From Flavobacteriales bacterium UBA974 (lineage in GTDB: Bacteria; Bacteroidota; Bacteroidia; Flavobacteriales_D; Sanyastnellaceae): a stretch of 33,811 bases of DNA. The number at the start of each line of letters is the position of its first letter. Within the stretch, counting starts at the first letter, position 1. This document shows, in pieces, positions 14,703 through 24,105 of this stretch. Below the pieces are notes generated by a model. It was not told the DNA's origin. It did not search any database and was given only the letters and a program-made list of their open reading frames with translations. Location of the stretch: assembly GCA_002292405.1 (NCBI GenBank), contig DBBW01000025.1:78333-112143 (forward strand), in the 5' to 3' direction. The translations under genes were made by a program, and so were the position numbers.

Positions 14703-17180
14703 TTAACAGGGTTGACCGAATACTGCAAGCAATGCCAATACGTCTGAAATTGATACAGCCCCATCGCCATTAATATCAGTTGAGCAATCAGAAAGGCATC
14801 CGTACTGGCTAAGCATGAGTAAAACATCGCTCGTGTCAATGATGTTATTTGGCACCACATCTTCTAAACAATAAAAAACAGGATCAGGAGGTGTCCCCAC
14901 TAAAATTGAATCCATAGGAAAACTTTGTATGCTCCTAGAAAAAGTTCCAGCCACCAATCTTCTCTCCACGGTATCTACGACTAAATCGTAAACAGGTATC
15001 CAGGGCATGTTGCCCAATCTCTCCCAGTTGACTCCTGCATTTACAGTTGCATATACTCCTGCGTCTGTAGCTGTAGCCCAAACCAATTCGCTCAACGCTA
15101 CGATAGAATTCATGGGATGTTGAGGCAGATCCCCAGAAATACTTTCCCAAGCACCTCCCAGCTCTGCTTTTAAAATATGAGGTGTATATGCGTAATCACG
15201 ATAACCACTCACTGTGCAGAAAATAGAGTCAGGATTAAACGGGTCGAAATAAAGATCTGTAACGTAACGTTCTGGCAAACCCTCTGTCATTAAATTCCAC
15301 GAGAGTCCTCCATCGGTCGTGTAATGAACTCTTCCGTCGGAAGTTCCTGCGGCTAAGACGTTTTCGTCAAAGGGAGATCCTGAAATAGCTGAAATGACTC
15401 TGTATCCAAGTCCTGGACTTATATTTTGAGTGAGGTCTTCGCTCATGAGACTCCAAGTGCCCAATGGAGTTCCTGTCATTTTCCACATTCTTTGAGTTCC
15501 TGTCCAAATGTGATCAGGATTTGCAGGGTGTAAAATAATCGGTGTATCCCAGCCTTTTCTATCATCGTATTCTAGGGCTTCCATGTCTATCCAGCTGGGG
15601 CTAGGTGTCGTTGATGGATCCTCGGAAAAAGCAAAATTTCCGTACTGAACTGTAGCTATCCTGTAGTTGGGATTCGTAGGATGGAAAACAGGGGTAAAGC
15701 CATCTCCGCCTCGATCTCGTGACCAACTATCCACTCCTAAATATGAGCCACTTGTTGTCCCGTTATCCTGAGCTCCTCCTGTATATACGCCTTGATTATG
15801 CGGGTTCCATTCAACCCTGTAGAATTGAGAGTTGTTGATGTTCTCTATGTCGGTCCAAGTCTCTCCGTGATCATCGGTCCTGTATGCTCCCCCATCGGTA
15901 GCTAAAATAGCTGAATTTGGCCCTAACCATTGTAAATCATGTTTATCAGCATGAACAGAATACTCCCACCATACAGGAGTTAGTAGATCCCAAGTCACAC
16001 CCCCATCAAGAGAATTCCACGCGTCCACTCCTAACAAAGTAATGTCCTCAGAGTTCCATGGGTTTACTCTAATTTTAGAGAAATACCAACCAAAACCTCC
16101 CAATGCATTCGCCAGAGGTGAAGTATCGCTAATAATAGGAGACCAATTCATTCCTCCATCTGTGCTCTTGTAAATATTGTCGATTTGCATGTTTAACCCC
16201 ACAACCAAGGCAAAGAAAACGCCATTGTGCTCAGAAAGTCCTATTCGGCATCTGTTCTCATTGCCCCATGGATTGTTTACAGATGCCCATGTGATTCCTG
16301 AGTCATCAGACCTGTATAATTTTGATTCGGGTCCTACAACTAGTGATCGTGTAGAGTTTCTCAGTCTATTCCACCCTGCAGCGATCATAATTCCAGTTGA
16401 AGAGTCATACGCGAGGTCATTCACGCCAGCTGAATCAGAGGGCAGTAGAACATGATCCCACGTGGTTCCAGAGTTTGAGCTGCGGTATAAACCTCTGTCT
16501 GGGCCTTTTACGGCAGGGTTACCCATAGTTGCGGCCATAATTACTTCTGGCGTGTCTTCAAGAATGAGTATTTTACTGACTATTCTAGCGCTGTCGAGGC
16601 CTAAATGAGTCCAGGTGGCCCCTCCGTCAACTGACCGGTGCACCCCATCTCCCAATCTTGGATGGGATGAAATTTGTGGGTCACCTGTACCAATGTAGAC
16701 GGTTCCTTCTTGAGTTGGGTGAAATGCGATGGTCCCCATTGCCATCCAGGCGAAATCATCTGTAAGCGACGACCAGTTCACCCCGCCATCATTTGTTCCG
16801 AATAGACCGCCTGCAGCACTTCCCGCAAGGATGTGGTTCGAGTCGAAAGGATCTTGGGCAATTGCGTTTAATCTCCCACCGATGTTTCCAGGACCTTCCA
16901 TCCTCCATGAGCCACTTATTTCTCTCGAGAAATCATCCACCTCTTGCGCTTCAAAATATTGTCTTACACTGTTTAAAGCTGCATCAGCTTCAGTTGCATT
17001 CCAATCTTTATCGGGGTATGACCACTTAAAAGCGGCAGCTCTTTGCGGTTCAAATTTGCTGAAAGCATCTTTTTCTATTTCGTTAGATTGATGAGATACG
17101 ATTAATAATGATATTCCCGCAATGAAGCAGAAACAAGAAGTTATTAATAATAGCCGAGAAAAGTAGCTTGTTTTGTTCAT
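14703..17180 (-). CDS. secreted BNR/Asp-box beta-propeller protein with dockerin-like tail
   Basis: The best start is the ATG at 17178-17180 (MNKTSYFSRLLLITSCFCF...), with a TTG three codons upstream as alternative. A signal or anchor segment is followed by at least nine Asp-box motifs, for example GTNDGGVNW, RSVDGGATW, RSDDSGITW, KSTDGGMNW, NSLDGGVTW, RTDDHGETW and YTTDGGLSW. These are spread over most of the length as in VPS10/sialidase-like ten-bladed propellers. The C-terminal ~55 residues hold two EF-hand-like repeats (IIDTSDVLLMLSQYGC; STDINGDGAVSISDVLALLA) and end VFGQPC, a dockerin-like domain in place of a T9SS tag. No catalytic residues can be assigned, so a binding role is as likely as hydrolysis. 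It is divergent from the lamin-tail gene. Confidence 0.82.
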   Translation of the reverse strand: MNKTSYFSRLLLITSCFCFIAGISLLIVSHQSNEIEKDAFSKFEPQRAAAFKWSYPDKDWNATEADAALNSVRQYFEAQEVDDFSREISGSWRMEGPGNIGGRLNAIAQDPFDSNHILAGSAAGGLFGTNDGGVNWSSLTDDFAWMAMGTIAFHPTQEGTVYIGTGDPQISSHPRLGDGVHRSVDGGATWTHLGLDSARIVSKILILEDTPEVIMAATMGNPAVKGPDRGLYRSSNSGTTWDHVLLPSDSAGVNDLAYDSSTGIMIAAGWNRLRNSTRSLVVGPESKLYRSDDSGITWASVNNPWGNENRCRIGLSEHNGVFFALVVGLNMQIDNIYKSTDGGMNWSPIISDTSPLANALGGFGWYFSKIRVNPWNSEDITLLGVDAWNSLDGGVTWDLLTPVWWEYSVHADKHDLQWLGPNSAILATDGGAYRTDDHGETWTDIENINNSQFYRVEWNPHNQGVYTGGAQDNGTTSGSYLGVDSWSRDRGGDGFTPVFHPTNPNYRIATVQYGNFAFSEDPSTTPSPSWIDMEALEYDDRKGWDTPIILHPANPDHIWTGTQRMWKMTGTPLGTWSLMSEDLTQNISPGLGYRVISAISGSPFDENVLAAGTSDGRVHYTTDGGLSWNLMTEGLPERYVTDLYFDPFNPDSIFCTVSGYRDYAYTPHILKAELGGAWESISGDLPQHPMNSIVALSELVWATATDAGVYATVNAGVNWERLGNMPWIPVYDLVVDTVERRLVAGTFSRSIQSFPMDSILVGTPPDPVFYCLEDVVPNNIIDTSDVLLMLSQYGCLSDCSTDINGDGAVSISDVLALLAVFGQPC

Positions 17181-17185
17181 TGAAT

Positions 17186-17193
17186 GCAAGATA
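17186..17193 (-). promoter_or_regulatory. possible -7 box TATCTTGC for the BNR-protein gene
   Basis: It lies 5 nt before the ATG at 17180 and supports that start over the upstream TTG, which it overlaps. Confidence 0.4.
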
Positions 17194-17231
17194 CGCAGTA
17201 AGTTTGGCTAACTAAATTAAAAACTAATTTT

Positions 17232-18173
17232 ATGCGCATTTATACACTATTTTTTCTCGTAGCAGGATTGTCTTTTTCTGCAAGTACTTCAGCTCAGCTC
17301 ATTTGTGATGACCTTATTATCTCGGAATACTTCGAAGGTACAGGTAATAATAAAGGTCTTGAATTTTTTAATACAACTTCAGAACCGATTGATTTAAGCA
17401 TGTATGAATTACAACGTTGGAGCAATGGAGAAGGAACAGTTACGGATGCGACACAGCTTTTCGGTACTTTGCCTTCTCTTACTACTTGGGTTCTAGTGAA
17501 TGGTCAAACGGAAGACGTTGATCTCGGTGGTGGAGCAATTTCTCCGATGTGTGATCCGGTATTGCAAGGAATGGCTGATCAACTGGACAACCCTTATCCG
17601 GCTCCAACCTACATGAATGGAAACGATGCTCTTGTTCTCGTAAAGAATGGTACCACAGTTGTTGATATTTTCGGTAAGCCAGGAGAGAATCCTGGTACAG
17701 CTTGGACGAACGATGCTGAGAACGGTTTTACAGATGTAGGTGATGGTGCTGCTTGGCTTACTTCTAACCACACATTGCGACGCAAGTTTGATGTAGTGCA
17801 TGGAATCAATGTTCCACCTGTGGTTTTTGATACTTTTCTAGAATGGGATACGCTTCCAGTGAATACTTGGGATGGATTGGGATCTCACAGCTGTGCTTGT
17901 GGTACTTCTGTATTAAACAATCTAGTTGAGACTCCATCATTAGAGATTTTTCCTAATCCTTCTATAAACGGTCAGTTCAACATCGAAAGCAGCCAATCTG
18001 TAATGCAAATTGAATTGTACAGTCCTGAAGGCCGTCTCGTTGAGGTGATTGCACCTACTACAGACATCCGCACATGGTCGATCTCTACTTCAGATTGGAA
18101 GGCAGGTGTTTATTTCGTGAACGTTCAGTACTTGAGTGGTTCGATTTTCGCACACCGCATCGTTGTACGTTAA
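17232..18173 (+). CDS. secreted lamin-tail-domain protein with T9SS tag
   Basis: This is a 313-residue protein with signal peptide MRIYTLFFLVAGLSFSASTSAQ. Residues ~25-115 match the bacterial lamin tail domain (LIISEYFEGTGNNKGLEFFN, then PIDLSMYELQRWSNG and TTWVLVNG). The middle (to ~215) continues as a beta-rich region with DALVLVKNG and ends in HSCACG. The C-terminal T9SS tag has EIFPNPSINGQFNIES and ends in HRIVVR. Lamin tail domains in bacteria are extracellular and often occur with secreted nucleases or phosphatases. Here the gene is first in a tight unit with a TonB receptor (36 bp on) and a secreted PLD-type enzyme, so a surface substrate-binding role for that unit is likely (inference). 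Confidence 0.87.
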   Translation: MRIYTLFFLVAGLSFSASTSAQLICDDLIISEYFEGTGNNKGLEFFNTTSEPIDLSMYELQRWSNGEGTVTDATQLFGTLPSLTTWVLVNGQTEDVDLGGGAISPMCDPVLQGMADQLDNPYPAPTYMNGNDALVLVKNGTTVVDIFGKPGENPGTAWTNDAENGFTDVGDGAAWLTSNHTLRRKFDVVHGINVPPVVFDTFLEWDTLPVNTWDGLGSHSCACGTSVLNNLVETPSLEIFPNPSINGQFNIESSQSVMQIELYSPEGRLVEVIAPTTDIRTWSISTSDWKAGVYFVNVQYLSGSIFAHRIVVR

Positions 18174-18209
18174 TTAGCAATAAGCTAGCTACTTAGCACT
18201 TCTTTTACC

Positions 18210-21113
18210 ATGATTCGTATTCATTGTTTTTCCCTGACCATTTTATTGGGGCTAATTTTAGGCTCTATGCTCACCGCATCAGCCCAAACAGGTCTTGTAC
18301 GTGGTTCTATCTCTGACGCTATAACTGGCGAAGCTTTAATTCAGGCAGCTGTCATATATGGTGCAGGTGAATCATCTATAGGTGTTCTAACTGATTTCGA
18401 CGGTTTGTTCTCCATTGAACTGACTCCGGGTAAATACAACCTTCGAGTTTCTTACGTTGGGTATGAGCCTATGGCGAAAGAGGTGAATGTCGCTTCAAAT
18501 TCCATCCTCGAAGTTCATTTTAAGATGGAGACTGTACTTCTTCAAGAAGCAAAGGTAGTAGCAGATATCGCGATAGAGCGAGAAACTCCTGTTGCGTTTT
18601 CAAATATAAAACCACTTCAGATTCAAGAGGAATTAGGCTCTCAACCTTTGCCCATGCTACTGAATTCAACTCCGGGCGTCTATGCTACTCAGGCAGGGTC
18701 AGATGACAATGGGCCGAGTATCAGCATTAGAGGGTTTAAACAGAGAAACGTGAGTGTTCTTGTAGATGGTATTCCTGTGAATGACATGGAAAATGGCGGA
18801 GTGTTTTGGAACAACTGGTTTGGCCTAGACCTTGTCACTCAAACGATGCAAGTTCAAAGGGGGCTTGGTGCTTCTAAACTTGCTCTTCCAGCCATTGGTG
18901 GAACAGTAAACATTGTTACTGTAGGGATTGAAAATAAAAAGAAAACGAGTGTCAAACAGGAGTTAGGTAGTTTTGGGATGACTCGTACTACGCTGGGTCA
19001 TACGACTGGTCGTTTAGCTGGTGGGTGGGGATTTACTTTTGCAGGAAGCTATAGAAACAGCGGAGGATATGTAGCGCAATCGTATACAGATGCTTGGTTC
19101 TACTATGTCAAGGCACAAAAGATTATCGGGTCGCATGTGTTTTCTCTGAGCGTGACAGGCGCACCTTCCAAGAACTCAGCACGTGGGTATCAGCAAAGAA
19201 TAGCGACGCATAGTAAAGAGTATGCACAAAGTCTTTTCTCAGGCACGGATGCGGAATACACACAAATGACAGAATACAGTCAAGCCTATGATGCAATTTT
19301 TAACGATGGATCTCTCTCTCTCGCTGAAGAGCAAGCAGCTTATGCTGAACTTAATTCTCAGTACGGATATGACATAGATGGTGGGGCTGCTGAGTTTGAA
19401 AATGAAATGACATCAACGAACTATATTGATACGACAGGCCTTAAGGATATAGGTCTCAACTACAATGTTCATTGGGGCGAGCTTAATGGATCGAACTTGT
19501 ATGAACGTCAGAACAAGTACCACAAACCGCTCATGTCGATTCGCCACAGCTGGAGGACAAGTGACAAGCTTTATATCACGACTACAGCCTATGCTTCTTA
19601 TGGTCATGGTGGTGGAACAAGATTAGAGAATTCGCTTGGGTCCGGTGATTATTCAGAAGATGGTCAGGTAGACTTTCAAAAATTTTGGAATACCAATACT
19701 GTGGGTGGGTTATTTGGACCGCCTATCGACCCCACTTACTCAGAAACTCTTCTGAAGAGTTCTAGAATTTTGAGAAAATTATACAACAACCACACTTGGT
19801 TTGGTGCGCTTTCAACTTTCAGATATGAGACGACTGATAAGCTTACATTCTCAGGTGGGGCAGATTTTAGAACCTATCAAGGGGAACACTACAGTACCGT
19901 TCATGATCTTATTGGTGGTGATTATTTCATTGATCAAGATGACGCAAATGACAGTCAACCCATGCATGTCGTGGGAGATACAATAGGCTACCACAATGAT
20001 GCTTTTGTAAAATGGGGTGGTGTTTTTGCGCTCATGGAATACAAAGGTCCTTGGTACAATTACTTCGTTAATTTAAGTGCTGTCAACCAAGGGTACAACC
20101 GTGTGGATTACTTCAAACCACTTGTAGAGAATGATGAGACGGGAGATATGGAGTACAACGAATCTGGTTGGAAGTGGATTTCAGGGTATACTGTTAAGGG
20201 TGGTGGAAATGTAAATATTAATGAGTGGACTAACGCATTTATGAACCTTGGTTATCTCAATAGAACACCGACTTTCTCTAGCGTGATAGATTTCGACAAT
20301 CAATTTATTCAAAACACGCAAAATGAGCAAATTTCTTCAGTTGAATTTGGGGTAAAATGGAGTAAGTCCCCATGGACATTGAATCTCAATGGCTACTACA
20401 CAGATTGGCAGAACAGGCCTCTCAATAGTATGCTTAGGTTTGAAACGGCTGATGGAGAGATTGTGAGGGCGAATATTAATTCAATGAGTGCCTTACATAA
20501 AGGAATTGAACTTGATTTTGGTTACCAGGTTAATCGCCACATTACAATAGAGGGTTATGGTTCTTATGGAGACTGGCGTTGGACTAGCTCTGAGGATAGT
20601 TTAATTTTACTAGATGATGACACGAATCTTCCTTACCTTGATTGGCAAGGGAATCCGGAGATCGTTAAATACAATGCTGCAGGAGTTTCTGTAGGTGATG
20701 CACCCCAAACCCAAATAGGTTTTGCGATTCGCTATCGGAAGAACGGTTTCTACGTTAAACCTCGTTACACTTATTTCGATAGATATTACGCTAATTTCGA
20801 TCCATTCTCTTTGAATGGAGATAACGAAGGGCGTCAATCTTGGGAACTTCCGGCTTATGGACTTCTGGATCTTCATTTGGGATATACATTAGATTTGGAT
20901 GAATCCCAGATCGATTTTCGCTTTTCTGCTTTAAACATATTAAACACTGTTTACCTTGTAAACGCTCAGAATAACGATCCATATGGCGAGTGGAATTTTA
21001 CAGATCCTAATCGTACCTATGCATTTACTGAAAACAACTTCGACGCAGCTTCAGCAAGTGTATATATGGGATATGGTTTCCGTTCCAACTTCTCTATTCG
21101 CGTCAGATTTTAA
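18210..21113 (+). CDS. TonB-dependent outer-membrane receptor with carboxypeptidase-like regulatory domain
   Basis: This is a 967-residue protein with a signal peptide ending at SAQ (26). A CarboxypepD_reg-like domain spans ~28-107 (GSISDAITGEAL, DFDGLFSIELTPGKYNLRVSYVGY). The plug domain spans ~130-240 (TPGVYATQAGSDDNG, SISIRGFKQRN, VLVDGIPVNDMENGG, AIGGTVNIVT), followed by a 22-strand-type barrel ending in RVRF with the aromatic terminal residue typical of outer-membrane proteins. No SusD-like lipoprotein gene is next to it, so it is not a classical SusCD polysaccharide importer. The neighbours are a lamin-tail protein and a secreted PLD-like enzyme, which suggests uptake of products released from phosphodiester polymers or lipids. 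The substrate is not determined. Confidence 0.93.
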   Translation: MIRIHCFSLTILLGLILGSMLTASAQTGLVRGSISDAITGEALIQAAVIYGAGESSIGVLTDFDGLFSIELTPGKYNLRVSYVGYEPMAKEVNVASNSILEVHFKMETVLLQEAKVVADIAIERETPVAFSNIKPLQIQEELGSQPLPMLLNSTPGVYATQAGSDDNGPSISIRGFKQRNVSVLVDGIPVNDMENGGVFWNNWFGLDLVTQTMQVQRGLGASKLALPAIGGTVNIVTVGIENKKKTSVKQELGSFGMTRTTLGHTTGRLAGGWGFTFAGSYRNSGGYVAQSYTDAWFYYVKAQKIIGSHVFSLSVTGAPSKNSARGYQQRIATHSKEYAQSLFSGTDAEYTQMTEYSQAYDAIFNDGSLSLAEEQAAYAELNSQYGYDIDGGAAEFENEMTSTNYIDTTGLKDIGLNYNVHWGELNGSNLYERQNKYHKPLMSIRHSWRTSDKLYITTTAYASYGHGGGTRLENSLGSGDYSEDGQVDFQKFWNTNTVGGLFGPPIDPTYSETLLKSSRILRKLYNNHTWFGALSTFRYETTDKLTFSGGADFRTYQGEHYSTVHDLIGGDYFIDQDDANDSQPMHVVGDTIGYHNDAFVKWGGVFALMEYKGPWYNYFVNLSAVNQGYNRVDYFKPLVENDETGDMEYNESGWKWISGYTVKGGGNVNINEWTNAFMNLGYLNRTPTFSSVIDFDNQFIQNTQNEQISSVEFGVKWSKSPWTLNLNGYYTDWQNRPLNSMLRFETADGEIVRANINSMSALHKGIELDFGYQVNRHITIEGYGSYGDWRWTSSEDSLILLDDDTNLPYLDWQGNPEIVKYNAAGVSVGDAPQTQIGFAIRYRKNGFYVKPRYTYFDRYYANFDPFSLNGDNEGRQSWELPAYGLLDLHLGYTLDLDESQIDFRFSALNILNTVYLVNAQNNDPYGEWNFTDPNRTYAFTENNFDAASASVYMGYGFRSNFSIRVRF

Positions 21114-21137
21114 TTACTCTCGATAACATTTTTTTTA

Positions 21138-23336
21138 ATGAAATTATTTAGCTGTACCCTCGCATTTATTGCAATCCTGTCTTCGACTGTTTCAAATGCT
21201 CAGTCTGATATTCTAGACGCCCGTACAAATTATAACATAGGCCAGACTGTTACCGTAACAGGTATTATCACAAGTGGAGCGGACCTAGGTTCAGTTCGTT
21301 ACGTTCAAGACGCTTCTGCTGGAATAGCATTATATCCAGGCAATGATTGGACTGACTGGTCCGCTGAACCAAATCCTGGTGATTCGGTGACAGTAACGGG
21401 AGAAATTTCAGAGTACAATGGTCTACTTGAAGTAGGACCAAACCTTACTCAGGTTGATGTGTTGAGTTCAGGAAACCCTCTACCGGATGCACTTGTTGTG
21501 ACTCCGAATCAACTTAATGAATCTCTGGAAGGACAACTTGTGGTAATAGAAGGTACGACTTTCGATGCAGGAGGACAGATCGTTGAAGCCAACACAACAT
21601 ACACCTTCATGTCCTCTGGAGAAGATGGGATTATCTACGTAAGATCATCAAATTCTCTTGTGGGAACAACACTTAACGGATGTGAAATGAACCTCATGGG
21701 GATTGTAAGCCAATTCACATTTGATGGGTTCGGTGGATACCAACTTTTGCCGCGAGGTGCTTCCGATATGGTCTCGACTTCTGGGGTTTGTCTTACTTCT
21801 GAAGTAGACCAAATGAACATCTCCTCATCTTCTTTTGATCTAACATGGACTACAGATGTAGTAGGAGATAGTGAAGTTGAGTGGGGTCTAACGCCAGATT
21901 TAGGAATGACTACTTCAGATTTATTTCTATCTACAGACCATTTGATTTCTTTGAGTGGACTCAGTCCTGGGACACTTTACTACGCAAGAGTAAAATCTAC
22001 AAATACCGATGGGGAAACAATAACTTCTCCGATCAGGGTTTATGCTACAATTTCAGAATCTTCAGGAAATATTCATGTGTACTTCACAGGCTCTGTTGAT
22101 ACTTCAGTAGCCATCGACGAAGAAGCGATGTCACTTGGCACGAGCACCAACGATACCATTGCAGCTTGGATAACGTCCGCTCAACACACCCTCGATGTTG
22201 CGGTATACAACACGAACAACGTCGCTATAGAAAATGCTATTAATACCGCTGCGGCAAACGGGGTTCAGATTAGATATATCGCCGAAGGACAAAATGCAAA
22301 CCTAGGGGTCCAGAATTTTGACAGCTCGATTCCTGTTCATTACCGCACAGACGGTGAGGGTTCAGGGATGCACAACAAGTTCTTTATTGGAGATGCTGAT
22401 TACCCTGAGACGGCATTTGTTTTGACAGGCTCCACAAATATGACCACAGCGAATCTCAATACTGACAAGAACAATGTGATTGTTTTTCAAGACCAAAGTA
22501 TCGCCAGAGGATATCGACTTGAATTCAATGAGATGTGGGGAAGTGACTCTATGGTTCCGGATGAAGCAAACGCCAAGTTTGGACCTTCAAAATCGGTCAA
22601 CACGCCATTGAAATACATTGTGGGAGGTTCACCTGTTGAGGTTTATTTCTCTCCTACAGATGGAACGACTTCGGCGATTCGTGAAACCATTGAAACCATG
22701 GATTACGATATGGCTTTCGCTTTATTGTCTTTTACCCGTGACGACTTAGCTGATGCGATTATTGATGGGTCAAGTTTCTTTGTAAGCCCTGAAGGTGCAA
22801 TAGAAGAAATCACCGGAACGGGTGCAGAATTTGACAATCTAGCTGCTGCCGGAATAGATGTGCATTCTCATCAAGGAATCGCTGGATCACTTCACCATAA
22901 ATATGCAGTGATTGACTACAGCGAACCACTTTCAGATCCGACTGTTGTGACGGGGTCTCACAACTGGTCATCTACTGCTGAGAACATTAACGATGAGAAT
23001 ACTGTTATCGTTCACGATGAAAGAGTTTCTAACCTCTACTATCAAGAATTTAGAGGTCTGTTAATCTCGATGGGTGTCATTGATTCGATAGAAGATGAGA
23101 ATGGTGAATTTGTGATGACGGTATTTCCAAACCCGACAACTGATGTGATTAATATCGAAGTCTCAAACGAGTATATCGGTACGGAGTTTACGCTTTCTGA
23201 TATTAAAGGACGATTAATTAAAGTCTTGAACATAAATTCAGCACGTACTTGTATAGATGTGAGTGGATTAGAACTAGGTGTTTATGTATTGATTTCTAAA
23301 AAGTTAAACAGTTCGCTTCAAGTTGTAGTTCAATAG
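21138..23336 (+). CDS. secreted two-HKD phospholipase D/nuclease-like enzyme with OB-fold and T9SS domains
   Basis: This is a 732-residue protein, 24 bp after the TonB receptor gene. The signal peptide ends at SNAQ (22). Residues ~25-215 contain an OB-fold-like, nucleic-acid-binding type region (GQTVTVTGIITSGADLGSV, then GDSVTVTGEISEYNGLLEV) of the sort seen in secreted nucleases. A fibronectin-III-like domain spans ~220-305. The PLD catalytic domain has both HKD motifs: His412-x-Lys414-x4-Asp419 (HNKFFIGD, then GSTN) and His586-x-Lys588-x4-Asp593 (HHKYAVID, then GSHNWS). The T9SS tag begins at about residue 660 (VFPNPTTDVINIEVS). Both half-sites are intact, so it should be active on phosphodiesters. 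The OB-like domain favours nucleic acid over phospholipid, but this is inference. Confidence 0.88.
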   Translation: MKLFSCTLAFIAILSSTVSNAQSDILDARTNYNIGQTVTVTGIITSGADLGSVRYVQDASAGIALYPGNDWTDWSAEPNPGDSVTVTGEISEYNGLLEVGPNLTQVDVLSSGNPLPDALVVTPNQLNESLEGQLVVIEGTTFDAGGQIVEANTTYTFMSSGEDGIIYVRSSNSLVGTTLNGCEMNLMGIVSQFTFDGFGGYQLLPRGASDMVSTSGVCLTSEVDQMNISSSSFDLTWTTDVVGDSEVEWGLTPDLGMTTSDLFLSTDHLISLSGLSPGTLYYARVKSTNTDGETITSPIRVYATISESSGNIHVYFTGSVDTSVAIDEEAMSLGTSTNDTIAAWITSAQHTLDVAVYNTNNVAIENAINTAAANGVQIRYIAEGQNANLGVQNFDSSIPVHYRTDGEGSGMHNKFFIGDADYPETAFVLTGSTNMTTANLNTDKNNVIVFQDQSIARGYRLEFNEMWGSDSMVPDEANAKFGPSKSVNTPLKYIVGGSPVEVYFSPTDGTTSAIRETIETMDYDMAFALLSFTRDDLADAIIDGSSFFVSPEGAIEEITGTGAEFDNLAAAGIDVHSHQGIAGSLHHKYAVIDYSEPLSDPTVVTGSHNWSSTAENINDENTVIVHDERVSNLYYQEFRGLLISMGVIDSIEDENGEFVMTVFPNPTTDVINIEVSNEYIGTEFTLSDIKGRLIKVLNINSARTCIDVSGLELGVYVLISKKLNSSLQVVVQ

Positions 23337-23359
23337 TCGTTTCATGATAAAATTGTGTG

Positions 23360-23368
23360 TATCTTTTG
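23360..23368 (+). promoter_or_regulatory. possible -7 box TATCTTTTG for the phenylalanine hydroxylase gene
   Basis: It lies 6 nt before the ATG at 23375 and resembles TAnnTTTG with one extra T. No well-spaced TTG was found. Confidence 0.35.
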
Positions 23369-23374
23369 CATGCA

Positions 23375-24096
23375 ATGGCTCCTACTCAGAAATTAGAAGA
23401 TTATACCCAAGAACAACATTCAACTTGGAATTTTCTATACGATAGACAAAAAGCACATCTTCAGGATAAAGCCAGCCGACTTTATCTAGATACACTTGAT
23501 GCAATGTCGGATACTTTGACAAGAACATCTATTCCTATGGTAGAGGATATGGCCTTGCAATTGAAGGAAGCTACAGGATGGTCCATTGAGATAGTTCCTG
23601 GCTTAATACCACCTTCTGATTTCTTTAAACTGTTGTCGAAAAAAAAATTCTGTACATCTACTTGGGTCCGTCGTAAAGATCAAGTTATTATATAGAAGAG
23701 CCAGATATGTTTCACGATACTTTCGGTCATATCCCGCCTTTGATGAACTTAGATTTTGCAAGTTTTATGCACAGATTTGGAGAGGTTGGAACGGCGATCG
23801 CTAATGACGGACGAGATTTCCAAGTAACCCAACTTCAGAGGTTATATTGGTTCTTTGTTGAATTTGGATTTATTAGAGAGGATGGTGAAGCAAAACTCTT
23901 CGGTGCAGGGATCATGTCTTCATATGGAGAAACGAGTCACGCTTGGGCATTGCGAAATAAATTAAAAGTTTTCAATCTCGAAGAAGTAATGTCAACACCT
24001 TTTAGAGCTGATGTTATTCAACACGAATACTATATTTTAGATAGCATTCCAGAACTTGAAAGTAACCTTAATCACTGGTTCGAAAGAACATATTAA
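23375..24096 (+). pseudogene. phhA: phenylalanine 4-monooxygenase, frameshifted
   Basis: Two adjacent frames together encode one aromatic amino acid hydroxylase. The first part, from ATG 23375 (MAPTQKLEDYTQEQHSTW), runs to VRRKDQVII and stops at TAG 23693-23695. The second frame, offset by one base, reads YYIEEPDMFHDTFGH and continues to 24096. The iron ligands are both present in the second part: the two His of FHDTFGH and the Glu of YWFFVEFGF. The first frame is family-like up to VRRKDQ. The second frame has a TAA at 23674-23676, so the shift must lie within 23677-23695. One base is missing compared with an intact gene. It is a recent pseudogene, a sequencing error, or less likely a -1 recoding site. 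An esterase gene follows after 9 bp. Confidence 0.85.
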
Positions 24097-24105
24097 ACAA
24101 GTCAC

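Noticed and set aside
17204..17232. TTG-N18-TAATTTTA as promoter of the lamin-tail gene
   Set aside because: The -7 element would overlap the start codon at 17232, so it cannot drive the annotated gene.
23639..23647. A9 run as a programmed frameshift site for phenylalanine hydroxylase
   Set aside because: A -1 slip there leads to TAA at 23674-23676, and the first frame remains family-like well past the run.
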